From: Novacetimonas pomaceti
GTDB taxonomy: Bacteria > Pseudomonadota > Alphaproteobacteria > Acetobacterales > Acetobacteraceae
NCBI RefSeq assembly: GCF_003207955.1
Contig: NZ_NOXG01000001.1
Span: forward strand, 1 to 64,000
Direction of reading: 5' to 3'
DNA length: 64,000 bases
Part shown: piece after piece, positions 1 to 9,565 of the stretch
Numbering within the stretch: position 1 is the stretch's first letter
Layout of the letters: each line of letters opens with the position of its first letter
Position numbers and translations under genes: made by a program
Notes under the pieces: model-generated
Told to the model about the DNA's origin: nothing
What the model saw: the letters and a program-made list of their open reading frames with translations, nothing else
The model's database searches: none

Positions 1-97
1 CCCGATCCCATCCCGAACTCGGACGTGAAAAACCCCAGCGCCCATGATACTGTGCCTCAAGGCACGGGAAAGTCGGTCGCCGCCAGATCTTCCAGAC
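1..97 (+). rRNA. rrf: 5S ribosomal RNA, 3' part (5' end outside window)
   Basis: The window opens in the conserved 5S segment CCCGATCCCATCCCGAACTC and continues through the loop and 3' helix to about position 97. The 5' part lies before the window. A tRNA-fMet follows within 25 bases, the usual end of an alphaproteobacterial rRNA operon. The exact 3' end is estimated. Confidence 0.9.
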
Positions 98-119
98 AGC
101 CCATAACACAACTCACCAC

Positions 120-196
<77 letters not shown>

Positions 197-220
197 AAAA
201 TACGTGTCTGATAAGACAAC

Positions 221-250
221 AAAAAGCCACCCCAATGGGTGGCTTTTTTT
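221..250 (+). terminator. Rho-independent terminator of the rRNA operon
   Basis: The arms AAAAAGCCACCC and GGGTGGCTTTTT pair perfectly around an AAT loop and end in a run of T. It sits 24 bases after the tRNA-fMet CCA end. Confidence 0.9.
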
Positions 251-441
251 GTGCCCGGAATTCTCCGCAGGATGCACATAGGAAACAGACGGAAAGATAC
301 CGGGGTAGAGCTTCGTCCACTTTTACAAATGCGTGAAAGCGGGGAGGGGCATCCCGTTGCCTGTTTCAGGGTATGATCCTGCCTCATCGAGTCAGGATGT
401 CTCCCCCCTGCTGTCTATAACTGGAGTAGCAGGAAAGTCTC

Positions 442-1034
442 ATGGCCGCAGACGAACTCATAGGACTGATCCGTTATCTCGGTCAGGATGACTGGCAGCA
501 CTGTTTCGCGGAAGTGCTCGGCGATCACATCGGTCCGGCGCTTGAAGCGGGCGACATCACGTTCGAGGATCTGGTGGAGATGATCGGTCCCGATGCCGCC
601 ATGACGCTATGGGCTGTGTCTTCGAGGATTTTCTCGGGCAGGACTGGGACGATGCTCGGAACATTGTTGACGTCTATCTGAAACGCCGGGGCTAGAAGAA
701 AGGGCCACGCAACAGCGCCTATATACGTGCCCTCCAGGCTTCGGTCATGAGCCTGTATGAAGTCTCGGACATCAGACCCGGCCAGAGCCTCATGGCGCGA
801 GACCTGCTGCGGGGTGGCGAACCATGAAGGCACAACAACCCGGACACTGACGGATTGCAGCGCGTCTCGTGCCGTCCGATGGAAAGACCATTCTGGCAGG
901 CGACCTCCTCGCTTACGGCTGACCTTGCAGAACAGGGCGCATCCGTCTTCGAGGCTGCCATCCTCATTCTCTTGCTGTTCCTGAAGGCGGAGTTGGCCGA
1001 ACGCGAAGTGCGCTCCATCGCGAACCAGATATAG
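442..1034 (+). pseudogene. Decayed conserved hypothetical gene
   Basis: An ATG at 442 opens a frame reading MAADELIGLIRYLGQDD to about residue 57. The frame is then lost near 610; shifting by one base restores a plausible acidic segment (FEDFLGQDWDDARNIVD). An in-frame TAG near 692 sits where the frame otherwise continues with SAYIRALQASVMSLYEV up to about 825. Further fragments (DGKTILAGDLLAYG near 880–920, and a hydrophobic stretch ending at a TAG at 1034) appear in other frames. With at least two frameshifts and a stop, it is almost certainly non-functional. The family is not identified, and the last fragment may come from another gene. Confidence 0.6.
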
Positions 1035-1050
1035 ACCGTCCAGATTCCGC

Positions 1051-1275
1051 CTACATGGACGTGTCCGGGTTCTCTTTTGCCAATAGGATAGGCAGGTCAC
1101 CGAACCCATGGTCCGCCAGATTCATGGCAGGGACTTCATCGAGCGTGCCGAAAATGTTGTGCTGATTGACCGGCATGGGAACCGGGAAGATCCACCTGAC
1201 GGCCACCCCCATGGCAAGTGTTGCCATGAGGAATGCCGCGCGTGAATAGGATCGCTCGGTTGTATTTAGTGTCAT
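1051..1275 (-). CDS. Small hypothetical protein downstream of a TonB receptor
   Basis: This 74-residue ORF starts three bases after the stop codon of the upstream TonB receptor, so translational coupling is possible. It has a hydrophobic segment at about residues 12–30 (AAFLMATLAMGVAVRWIF) and then a soluble tail with no motif I recognise. It faces and slightly approaches the decayed ORF on the other strand. It may be a real small membrane protein or the 5' remnant of a longer deleted gene. Confidence 0.35.
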   Translation of the reverse strand: MTLNTTERSYSRAAFLMATLAMGVAVRWIFPVPMPVNQHNIFGTLDEVPAMNLADHGFGDLPILLAKENPDTSM

Positions 1276-1278
1276 GCC

Positions 1279-4200
1279 TTACAGTGTTGCCGTAATTCCG
1301 AAGCGGAAGGCCCGTCCGAGAACACCATTCTGGGCCCAGGACGAGTTGTAAAGGTAGGAACCGTAGGTACCGAAATCATATGGAGCCTTGAAATCGGTCA
1401 GGTTGTAAATGTTGACATAGCCAGCCCACTGCTTGTTGAACTGGTAGTTCACAGTCATGTCGATGTCCCAGAAATGACGGACATTGCACTGCGTGGGATA
1501 GAAGCTGCTGACGTCCTGATAGAGCGCATATTTGCAGTTTCCGGCTGTTCCCGGGCCATCGTTATCTTCCGCTGTGCCGTGGTAGCCGCTGGTGTAATAG
1601 ACGGTGAACGTCGTCGAGAGCCTGTTCCACGTGAAGGTATTCTGCCAGTTGGCGCGCCAGCGAGGCGTACCCGACGCAGAAGTCGTGTTCCATGGACCTT
1701 CGGTACCGGCAAAGCGCTCTATGCCTACACCCGGTATGCTTTCGTTGAAACGATGCACCCATGTTGCGTGACCGTTGCTGTACCAGTTGATCATCTTCAA
1801 CGGACCAGGGAGGCGATGGGTAATCGAGAGGTTGAGGTCCACGCCATCGGTCATCATGCTGTTGGCGTTGATATAGGATGACTCAATGATGCCTGCGCGG
1901 CGCGGTGCGTCAGGATGCAGTGGGTCCGCAACGTCGGGGATCACCGTATCGCCGTCGATCATGACCGTCCTGTTGGTGTTCATGGCCTCGTAAGCTGAAG
2001 CTACGGTTGCTGCCGGAATCGGGTTGGAGACGATGACGTTCTTTTCGCGAATGTACCAGTATTCCGCGCTGAACGTCGCCCACGGGACGGGATGGAAGAC
2101 TGGACCACCCGTGAAGGTGGTGTTTGTCATGGGCTTGAGGTTCTTGTTGCCGACGCTTTCGCCACCAAGGCTGTAGGCCTGGGCGTAGTCGTCCTTGGTT
2201 CCGTTGGTGTTGAGATGCTGGTTGATCCAGGTCTGGTTCGAGGGACCATAAGAAGTGTAGCCAATCGTAGTGCCGTTTGTTTCATAGAAACTCGGGACCT
2301 GGAAGCCCTGTGACCATGTCCCGCGGAGCATGAACTCCTTGGTCGGCTTGAAGGTGACGCCGATCTTCGGGGAGAAGTGGCTGAAGCCTGTGGAATAGGA
2401 GTCGTAACGTCCTTGGAAATCGGCGTTCAGCATCTTCACGATTGGCGCATTCAGCTCGAAATATCCGGAATAGACGTAACGATGGCCGATCGCGCTGAAC
2501 GGATTGATGCTTTCATACTGGTTGTTGACGTTGGTGGTGTCGACCGGGTTGGCATTCGGGGCGTTGAAGCCTTCGTAACGGACGTTCGTTCCGACCGCGA
2601 GGTTCAGCATTCCGCCTGGCAGTTGTGTGAGCCCCTTGGTGACAGAGGCCTGCCAGGAATATTCTTCCGTATTGGAGTGGACGATTTCCGTTGGCGCGAT
2701 GGCGTTCTTTGCCGCGGCGGAGTTTGCGGCCTGATCAACGAAATTATAAGTACCGTTCTCGATCGCATAATCAAGGTCGGCGATGTTGATGTTGTTGCTA
2801 TATTTCGTGGAGAGGTCTGTATTCATGCCGACAAAGCTGGAATCATAGTTCCAGTCGCCACCCCAACTTGACGGTTCCCAGCCTGTCAGATGTATGGACC
2901 CGCGGTAGTTCTGGGAGAACTGGGTTTCGGCCGTGGGGTCGATGAAGCGTCCGTAAAGCTGTGCGCTTTCACCGAGCGATGCATAAGGATTGTTGGGGTT
3001 CAGCGAACCGTTCGGCAGATAGGCAGGCGCGAGCACGCCCTCGCTCGTCCCAAGCTGGGATTGTGTGTTGGCGTAGAACGCATTCGGGGTACCTGTATAG
3101 TAGGACAGGTTCTGCGAGTAGGTGAACATGCTCACAAGCTTCACGCGGGAGCCAAGCCTGACCGTGAGATGGGCGGTTGCTTCCACGCGACGGTCGTAAG
3201 GTGAAATCACACCATACTTCGAAACCTTGTCCTGTTGGCACAGGGTGCTCACCGAACCCGTCGGTGTGCCGGCGACGTAGCCCGAATGGGCTCCGGACAG
3301 TCCATTGCATCCAGAGGTGGGGTTCAGCAACTGATAGCCACTGAGCGCCTTTCCGTTGCTGTCGACAGCCTGTGCCGTGACGCCGGTGGTTTGCGTGACG
3401 GCATTGGTAAATATTCCGTCAGAACCGAGAAGGTTACCATCAGCGTTTCCGCCGCCGATACCCGTGATATTGCTTGTATTGTATGGATAGCCGAGCTGGC
3501 TGTTGGTGATCATGTCATCGGACTGGTATTCCGAGTTGACATAGAAGTTGTAACCATCCTTCGCCACGTCACCCACGCCGTAGTTCGCGTAGAGACGCTG
3601 ATGGCCACCATAGCCGCCCTGGGTAAGGCCACCTTCCGCGTTGCCTTCGAAGCCCTTGATCTGTTCGCGCGTAATCATGTTGATAACGCCGGCAACAGCG
3701 TCAGCACCATAAAGTGCCGAACCGCCATCCTGCTGGACATCAATGGTCTGTACCAGTGACGAGGGCATCCAGTTCGTGTCGACAAAGTTACGTGCGCCGT
3801 CGTCGCCTGCGGGATAATAGGACAGGCGCATGCCATCCATCATCACGAGCGTAGCGGACGTCTGGAGGCCACGCAGAGACGGTGCGGATGCACCACCCGC
3901 GAAGGCACCGTTGGCGGAGAACGCGTTCGTCAGATTGCCCGAACCATTGGATGACAGAAGCTGAAGTGCGTCGGTCACGGTCTTGATGCCGCGCTGCTGA
4001 AGCTGCTTGGCGGTGATCTGCTCGATCGGCGAAGCGCTGTTCAGGTTCTTGTCACGGAACATTGTGCCCGTGACAACGATGCTTTCGGCGCCCGTCGAAT
4101 TTCCGCTGCTTGCGGAAGCATTTTTCAATGCCATCTTGCGCGATGTGGTGGTGGCCGACGTCTTGCCCGTCGCAGAGCGGTTTGGGGCCTTGCTTCGTTT

Positions 4201-4338
4201 TGTGCTGTCAGGGTCGTCCTGGGTGGTATTGACGGCCTGGGCTTGCGCCGAGTCGGCGGGGGCCGTGACAGCGATGCCATTCAATGCAGAAAAGGCGAAA
4301 AGTATGATGTTCCGATGTGGGGCTGACCTGACTTTCAT
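1279..4338 (-). CDS. TonB-dependent receptor (large)
   Basis: This 1,019-residue outer-membrane receptor would bind a scarce substrate at the cell surface and import it using TonB–ExbBD energy. It has an N-terminal signal sequence of about 34 residues, a Ser/Thr/Lys-rich linker, the TonB-box-like ESIVVTG near residue 85, a plug domain (ASPIEQITAKQL through SALYGADAVAGVINMITR, about 100–220) and a long beta-barrel rich in Tyr and Asn. It is longer than siderophore receptors and has the look of the sphingomonad/Xanthomonas type used for carbohydrate or peptide substrates. A Shine-Dalgarno-like GAGGA precedes the ATG. No transport or iron gene is adjacent, so the substrate cannot be named. Confidence 0.9.
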   Translation of the reverse strand: MKVRSAPHRNIILFAFSALNGIAVTAPADSAQAQAVNTTQDDPDSTKRSKAPNRSATGKTSATTTSRKMALKNASASSGNSTGAESIVVTGTMFRDKNLNSASPIEQITAKQLQQRGIKTVTDALQLLSSNGSGNLTNAFSANGAFAGGASAPSLRGLQTSATLVMMDGMRLSYYPAGDDGARNFVDTNWMPSSLVQTIDVQQDGGSALYGADAVAGVINMITREQIKGFEGNAEGGLTQGGYGGHQRLYANYGVGDVAKDGYNFYVNSEYQSDDMITNSQLGYPYNTSNITGIGGGNADGNLLGSDGIFTNAVTQTTGVTAQAVDSNGKALSGYQLLNPTSGCNGLSGAHSGYVAGTPTGSVSTLCQQDKVSKYGVISPYDRRVEATAHLTVRLGSRVKLVSMFTYSQNLSYYTGTPNAFYANTQSQLGTSEGVLAPAYLPNGSLNPNNPYASLGESAQLYGRFIDPTAETQFSQNYRGSIHLTGWEPSSWGGDWNYDSSFVGMNTDLSTKYSNNINIADLDYAIENGTYNFVDQAANSAAAKNAIAPTEIVHSNTEEYSWQASVTKGLTQLPGGMLNLAVGTNVRYEGFNAPNANPVDTTNVNNQYESINPFSAIGHRYVYSGYFELNAPIVKMLNADFQGRYDSYSTGFSHFSPKIGVTFKPTKEFMLRGTWSQGFQVPSFYETNGTTIGYTSYGPSNQTWINQHLNTNGTKDDYAQAYSLGGESVGNKNLKPMTNTTFTGGPVFHPVPWATFSAEYWYIREKNVIVSNPIPAATVASAYEAMNTNRTVMIDGDTVIPDVADPLHPDAPRRAGIIESSYINANSMMTDGVDLNLSITHRLPGPLKMINWYSNGHATWVHRFNESIPGVGIERFAGTEGPWNTTSASGTPRWRANWQNTFTWNRLSTTFTVYYTSGYHGTAEDNDGPGTAGNCKYALYQDVSSFYPTQCNVRHFWDIDMTVNYQFNKQWAGYVNIYNLTDFKAPYDFGTYGSYLYNSSWAQNGVLGRAFRFGITATL

Positions 4339-4978
4339 GGAAAAACAATCCTCAAGCTGGAGAGCAAACCGGAGAGTTCGTCACGGAAAAACATCGTTCT
4401 TGGATAACAACATATATGAGCTTATAGCTTGGGTGTCCTGTTATAAAAAACATTAATTCTTACAAAAAAACCTTCGAACATAAATTTAGTCCGATGTGTT
4501 GCATAAAAGCACATAAATTTCTTGATCGTAACAACTGATGCGATGTCTATTCCGTGTTGCATTGAATTTTGTGTTTGCATGCCAGGGGCATCGCCCTGAA
4601 TCAAGTGGAGGATCGAACGACCATTGCGTGCTGTAACTTCTGGCGTAGAAAACGAAGCGTGACAGGTCTTATGCCATCTCCCGTGTGCTACGTCCTATAT
4701 CGGGAAGCATCCGGTCGATTTGGAAACACGTCTCCATCGGCAGTTCGCACTGTCGTTGAAAAATACTGCAAACAAAAACCAGGCGGTCTCCACCGCAAAA
4801 AAGGTGCTTCTGGCCATAGCAGATACAGAGTCCAGAGCGGCGTGATGGCGCCGTGGCGCTAACCGTCCTGAAGATGGGATGCGATACCCCAGGTGGAGGA
4901 TCCAAACATTATTTACAGGGTTGCTGATCAATGAAGGGCTGGTAATCGTCACCGCGTTTAATGATCGCGTGTACGACA
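4339..4978. other. Intergenic region upstream of the TonB receptor
   Basis: About 640 bases hold no convincing gene. The first 250 bases are AT-rich and should contain the receptor promoter on the minus strand, but I cannot fix -35/-10 boxes. The part nearer the IS relic has only short ORFs without recognisable protein features. Confidence 0.5.
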
Positions 4979-5655
4979 TGCCCCATCTTTGCGGTGAGAC
5001 GTGGATGCGACGGTATGGCCTGAGTGATAGCCAGTGGGAGCGGATAAAGGATTTTCTCCCGGGTCGTTAAGGTCATGTCGGTGGCACAGTTGCGGATAAC
5101 CGTCTGTATATCGTTATCGCGCGGGCATTCCGTGGCGTGACCTGTCAGTGCGGTTTGGGGATTGGAAGAATGTTGACAGATGTCTGCGCCGCTGGTGCGA
5201 AAGCGGCGTGATCGAACGGATTTTCCGGCATCTGGCTGCCGATCACGCCAATGACTACATGATGCTCGACAGTACGATAGTCCGTACTCACCAGCATAGT
5301 GCGGGCGCCCGTAAAAAAAGGGTGTGGATCAGGCATCGGGCGATCCCGTGGTGGGCTGACCACAAAAGTCCATGCCGTTGTCGATGCCGCGGGAAAGCCG
5401 GTAGTTCTTTCGCTGACGCCAGGGCAAAGGGCCGGCATCACTGAAGCAGAGCCTTTCATGGGTGAAGTCGATCCCGCAGCCTTTATCGCCGACAAGGCGT
5501 ATGATGCTGCTCCGCTTATTGAAAAGCTTGTAGAACAGCAGATCACACCGGTTATTCCATCAAGGAAACTCCGCCTCTCACTCTACAAAAAGAGAAACGA
5601 AATTGAGCGGTTCTTCGCTAGACTGAAGCAGTTCAGGGGCAAGGCCAAGGGCTCT
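4979..5655 (+). mobile_element. IS5-family transposase relic
   Basis: Fragments of one IS5-type DDE transposase occur in order but in changing frames: MRRYGLSDSQWERIKDFLPG, a stop (TAA near 5067), RFGDWKNVDRCLRRWCESG, then DYMMLDSTIVRTHQHSAGAR, GRSRGGLTTKVHAVVDAAGK, AFIADKAYDAAPLIEKLVEQ and NEIERFFARLKQF. The conserved order (DSTIVRTHQ, ADKAYDA, ERFFARLKQF) is that of the IS1031/IS427-like group common in acetic acid bacteria. There is a stop, an internal deletion after the first block, at least one frameshift near 5310, and the C-terminus is lost near 5650. No terminal inverted repeats were found, so it is a dead copy. Confidence 0.85.
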
Positions 5656-6098
5656 TCGTCGCTACGGGCAAACCAGACGGACCTGCTTGTCCCATCCGGC
5701 TGGCGCTTTGGTTCGGAAAAGGCCGTGATTGGCATCAGGCAGCGATGCGCTACCCCGCTCCCAGCGCTTCCACCATGTCGAGGCGGGATTACCGATATTG
5801 ATCACACTCCGATCGACCCTGTGGCCTTTCAGGTATTCGACCCTAATCTGCCCCCGTCTGACCAGGCAGATGCCTGTCTGGACGCCAGACTGGACTACAT
5901 GCGGGCTGTTCTGCAACGGGATTCATTTTTTTCTCAAGGAATGAAGCATCTTCCTGGGCGAATTATTAATAATAATCAATTGTATGATTATATATGGAGA
6001 AAAAATGACTTTTTACGACCCCTTATATCTTGTTCATAGAAAAAAAATAGGATATAGACCTCACCAACATTTTTATATACCTCACAAAGGATTGCATT
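5656..6098. other. Unassigned region between IS relic and transferase gene
   Basis: Base composition changes from GC-rich to strongly AT-rich at about 5930. The first 270 bases keep an open frame on both strands but match nothing I recognise, and the plus-strand frame is only a read-through from the IS relic. The last 130 bases are AT-rich and probably carry the promoter of the next gene. Confidence 0.4.
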
Positions 6099-7671
6099 GT
6101 GAATTTTAGGGCCTATTTTATTTTTATTTACTCGTTATTTTTATCTGCGTCTGAGTTTTATATTTCAAATAGCTCTGTAGGCCATAAGCATTACCCGCAT
6201 CACGTATTTCTTATAATAGAAATGTTCCCCTTGCCATTCCTGTTTTTCAATTTAGGGAAAATTATATCAGCCATTTCCAATGGATTTTTACTATTTTTAA
6301 CGATATTTGATTCATTTATTTCCTATAAATGCAAGGCTGTGACGGACGCAAATATTATTGCGGTGTTGGGAACAAATAAAAATGAACTTGTTTCCATGCT
6401 GCATACTGTCAATATTATTGTCTTGATGATATCTTTTTTATCGTTTTGTTGTTTCATTTATTTGTTTTATATTTTGGGCCGCGTTAACAAAAAAAAGCAT
6501 AAAAATATCGTCTATTATACTTTTTCCTTTGCTCATGAACTTTTGTTATGTTTTAACACAGACGCTCACAAATAAAAAAATAACACGTACATATGATATC
6601 GCATCTCAACTAAGGTTTGAGCTGCCGGGTGTTTTAGGTGATATGTTATTTGCCATTTTGATCTCTTCGCATTCAGGGGATCCACTTTATGTCACACCAG
6701 TCGTGAGGCATATTGTAAGGGACCCTTCCATTACCAGGCAAAATGGTGAAAAAATCCATAACATAGTGTTTGTTATGGGAGAATCTTCACTTGCAACACA
6801 CTATGGTATCTATGGTTACAAATCTTCTAATACAACGCCAGTTCTTGATAAATACAAAGAACAAGGAAAAATATGCGTAATTCAGAATTCGCATTCCGCA
6901 GCAGATATGACACGTTCTTCCGTTCCGATGACATTTTCGTTCTTTTCCCCGAAACAACAGGATACACTTTTATCAGAAAAAAATATCATTGAACTTGCAC
7001 AAGACCAAGGTTACAAAACATTCTGGATTTCATCGCAAGATGGGACCGGACCCTATGCACGTAATTACGGATACATTTCAGAATTTAGCAATTATGTGAC
7101 ACGTGGTGATCTGAATAACACAGAAAATGGCATACGTAGTGCTCAGGACGATACTCTTTTACCTGTTATTAAACAGAAATTTTCAGATACTGCACCCTAC
7201 AAGCTCTATGTAATTCACATTTACGGTAGTCATCAAAACTATGATGATAAAATAACATTGCAGGATGTAAAAGAATTGCCGCAAGCCATAACATATGATC
7301 AAAGCATACATCATACAGACCGTCTGCTCGGTGAAATCATGGATATGGCAAAACAGGAACTTGGTGACTATACTTTGATTTACACATCAGATCATGGGGA
7401 GATCGTTGGTGTTGGTCATGGAATACAATATGGTGGATACGATCAGTATAATGTCCCATTCCTGATGTATGATCCAAGCAAAAAATATTGCAATATTGCT
7501 GAGGAATTTGAAGAAAAAAGAGGATATTATTCATCTCTGGTCAATAAGTACATTCTTCTGTCTATGCTCGGTTATCCATTTTCAGAGCCGGAAATTGAAA
7601 AATTGATACCAGATGATATTATTCTACATTCGGACTCGAAGGTATATGATTACAAGTCAATCCCGCAGTAA
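6099..7671 (+). pseudogene. Phosphoethanolamine transferase (EptA-like), split by a frameshift
   Basis: Proteins of this family move phosphoethanolamine from phospholipid to lipid A or other envelope sugars. The first frame (6099–6575) encodes hydrophobic helices and the typical loop ILGTNKNELVSML. The second (ATG at 6529, to 7671) encodes the sulfatase-fold periplasmic domain: VFVMGESSLATHYGIYGY, a likely nucleophile Thr in SAADMTRSSVPM, and metal-binding TSDHGE near the end. The two frames meet at eight consecutive A (6489–6496). Skipping one A joins them and yields a fifth hydrophobic helix (SSIILFPLLMNFCYVL), so one ancestral gene was probably split by a single-base insertion. The gene is very AT-rich compared with its surroundings, suggesting transfer. 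It may be dead, slippage-rescued or a sequencing error. Confidence 0.75.
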
Positions 7672-7734
7672 CTGGACGGATCGAAAGGCTGTTAAATAAT
7701 GCCCCGTGCGCCTGAACTGGGGCAGTCTGTGTGA

Positions 7735-8045
7735 CGGAAGCCTTTTCCGACTGGGGGGATCTGATCTGAAGCTTCCGGCCATGACACCGTGCCGATTTCT
7801 GGCTGACAAGGGATATGATAGTGACAGGATACGGGGGAAACTGCTTTTTTGAGGCATTCTTCCCGTAGTCCCACCGCGTTCAAATCGCACAGAGGATATG
7901 CTCTGTGATTTCCATTGTTACAGGGATCGCAACTGTATCGAGCGGATGTTCAACAGGATGAAGCAACTTCGCCGTACTGCAACCTGCTATGACAAGGAAA
8001 TCCTTCCTCGCTTTTCTCTACCCCGCCGTCATCAAGTGCTGGTTA
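7735..8045 (+). mobile_element. IS5-type transposase C-terminal relic
   Basis: Translating across frames gives LKLPAMTPCRFLADKGYDSD, a stop where the frame should continue, ILPVVPPRSNRTED, then CYRDRNCIERMFNRMKQLRR. ADKGYD, PPRSNR and the IERMFNRMKQLRR helix are the second half of an IS5-group transposase. The sequence differs from the relic at 5 kb, so this is another IS type. The 5' half is absent, and after about 8045 similarity stops. Confidence 0.7.
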
Positions 8046-8428
8046 CTGCCTTTTGTAAACAAAACCTAAACAGTCTCGCTACGTGTGGATGGAAAGACTC
8101 TGGGAAAATCCTTTGCGTTCGATACCTGCGTGCCTGCATGCTGTATCGTGTCGATGGAAGTATCAAACCCCCAGATGATGCACTTGCCGTCGGCAAAGAA
8201 AGCCGAAATAGTTTTTCGGCGGCGACCGGTTAACCGCTGAGCGTGCTGATCCCGCATACAGGCCTTGCCCAGACGATGATCCGGACCAGAGCCCTGTCCC
8301 ATTGATGACGCGATAGGGTGCGCAAGGGCATGGGCTATTTGCGCGACATATCCTGCGCATTGAACGCTGAAAATGGTGAGTTGAAGTTTTGGCATGATCA
8401 TTATCAATGGGTGGAATCCGGTGGCTCC
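8046..8428. other. Unassigned region between IS relic and LuxR-type gene
   Basis: The interval of about 380 bases has overlapping ORFs on both strands (plus to 8233, minus 8066–8407), neither with a recognisable motif. It may be the tail of the neighbouring insertion. No terminator is evident. Confidence 0.35.
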
Positions 8429-9565
8429 TTAACTGGAAAATCGCCCAAAAGATGAAATGTTTCCGATAAGTGCAGCAAGCTGGCTCTGGCTATTCACGTT
8501 CAGTTTGTAGAAAATTTCCTTGAGCATGGTTCTGGCATACTGTTCCGATATGCCGATGATTTTTGCAGCCTGGCGTGGTGGATGTCCTGCTCCGACAATA
8601 CTGGCAAGGCGCGCCTCTGACCTGGTAAGGCCCAATGCCTGCATGATGTCAGAAATATCAGGCAGAACAGGCTCCAGACTTTTTGTCAGAAGAACGATAA
8701 AATCATTATTATTCAATAGTGGGTTATTGATTTCCGTCAGAGATATCCTCATGGCCTTCAGCAGAATTTTCTGTCCATCCGTATTGTTGATGACAGCAAA
8801 TTCCGATGCCTGAACCGTATCCTGCATATGACTGACTTTGTTTAGAATTTTTGTTATCTGATGTTTGTTTTTCTGATTGGTGGAAGACAGTTCGCCGCCT
8901 TCATAAGTCAGTGCATTTCCAATCAGGGATTTGAATATGGGATTCATCATAAGTATTTTCCCACTTCTGTTCAGCAAGGCAATTCCAAAGTTCGCATCAT
9001 TATGAATTTTGCATGTGTTTTCAAGTATTAATGATGTATATATACTCGAAAAACTTAATGATCTGCATATATGTCTTGAAATAATGTTTCTTATGTATTT
9101 TTCATTATTTGTTTCACTTCTCTGGCCATCGTATCTCTGGGTGGAAATTTTTATTCCAGACGTAAATATGTCTTGGTCGACAAAGACATTTACGCGACCC
9201 CAATTATATTTTTTCAGAAACTCATTATAAAAAGCGGACTTTTTTATTTCATCTCCGACCAGTAAATGATTGTCGGGAAAATCCCCAACAATGTTTTTCT
9301 TGTATTTAAACGATATGTTGTATGGGTCTATTTTACAATATGGGTCTGTACGGTGGTAATAATCATAGGATGATGCATCGTGTTCCGGTTTGTTGAGGGA
9401 TGTTAGTAACATATCTTTAAGATTCGGATCGAAGGGCACGACCACAACGGCAGCGACATCGATAAGCTTTGCGCATTTTTGAAGCGTATCTTTCCAATCG
9501 TAATTTCCAAGAGCGGATTCATATATGAGTTCGATAATGGAATTTACTTTCTGACACATATTCAT
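8429..9565 (-). CDS. LuxR-family (FixJ/NarL-type HTH) transcriptional regulator
   Basis: This 378-residue protein ends in a LuxR-type helix-turn-helix (about 310–365: LTRSEARLASIVGAGHPPRQ, then AKIIGISEQYARTMLKEIF and KLNVNSQSQLAAL). The N-terminal 300 residues have no recognised phosphoacceptor domain; a PAS-like stretch (FGIALLNRSGKILMMNPIF) lies at about 190–210. It probably senses an unknown signal and binds DNA as a dimer. It is AT-rich like the transferase gene, and IS relics flank the pair, so both may have arrived together. Targets are unknown. The start MNMCQKV is the first ATG. Confidence 0.85.
   Translation of the reverse strand: MNMCQKVNSIIELIYESALGNYDWKDTLQKCAKLIDVAAVVVVPFDPNLKDMLLTSLNKPEHDASSYDYYHRTDPYCKIDPYNISFKYKKNIVGDFPDNHLLVGDEIKKSAFYNEFLKKYNWGRVNVFVDQDIFTSGIKISTQRYDGQRSETNNEKYIRNIISRHICRSLSFSSIYTSLILENTCKIHNDANFGIALLNRSGKILMMNPIFKSLIGNALTYEGGELSSTNQKNKHQITKILNKVSHMQDTVQASEFAVINNTDGQKILLKAMRISLTEINNPLLNNNDFIVLLTKSLEPVLPDISDIMQALGLTRSEARLASIVGAGHPPRQAAKIIGISEQYARTMLKEIFYKLNVNSQSQLAALIGNISSFGRFSS

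Noticed and set aside
4569..4862. Plus-strand ORF of 97 codons upstream of the IS5 relic
   Set aside because: Composition and lack of motifs suggest a chance frame in non-coding DNA.
5650..6039. Read-through of the IS5 frame into a 246-codon ORF ending at 6039
   Set aside because: Transposase similarity stops near 5650; the rest has no recognisable features and crosses a sharp composition change.
8066..8407. Minus-strand ORF of 113 codons between the IS relic and the LuxR-type gene
   Set aside because: No motif, no ribosome-binding site, and it overlaps an equally anonymous plus-strand frame.
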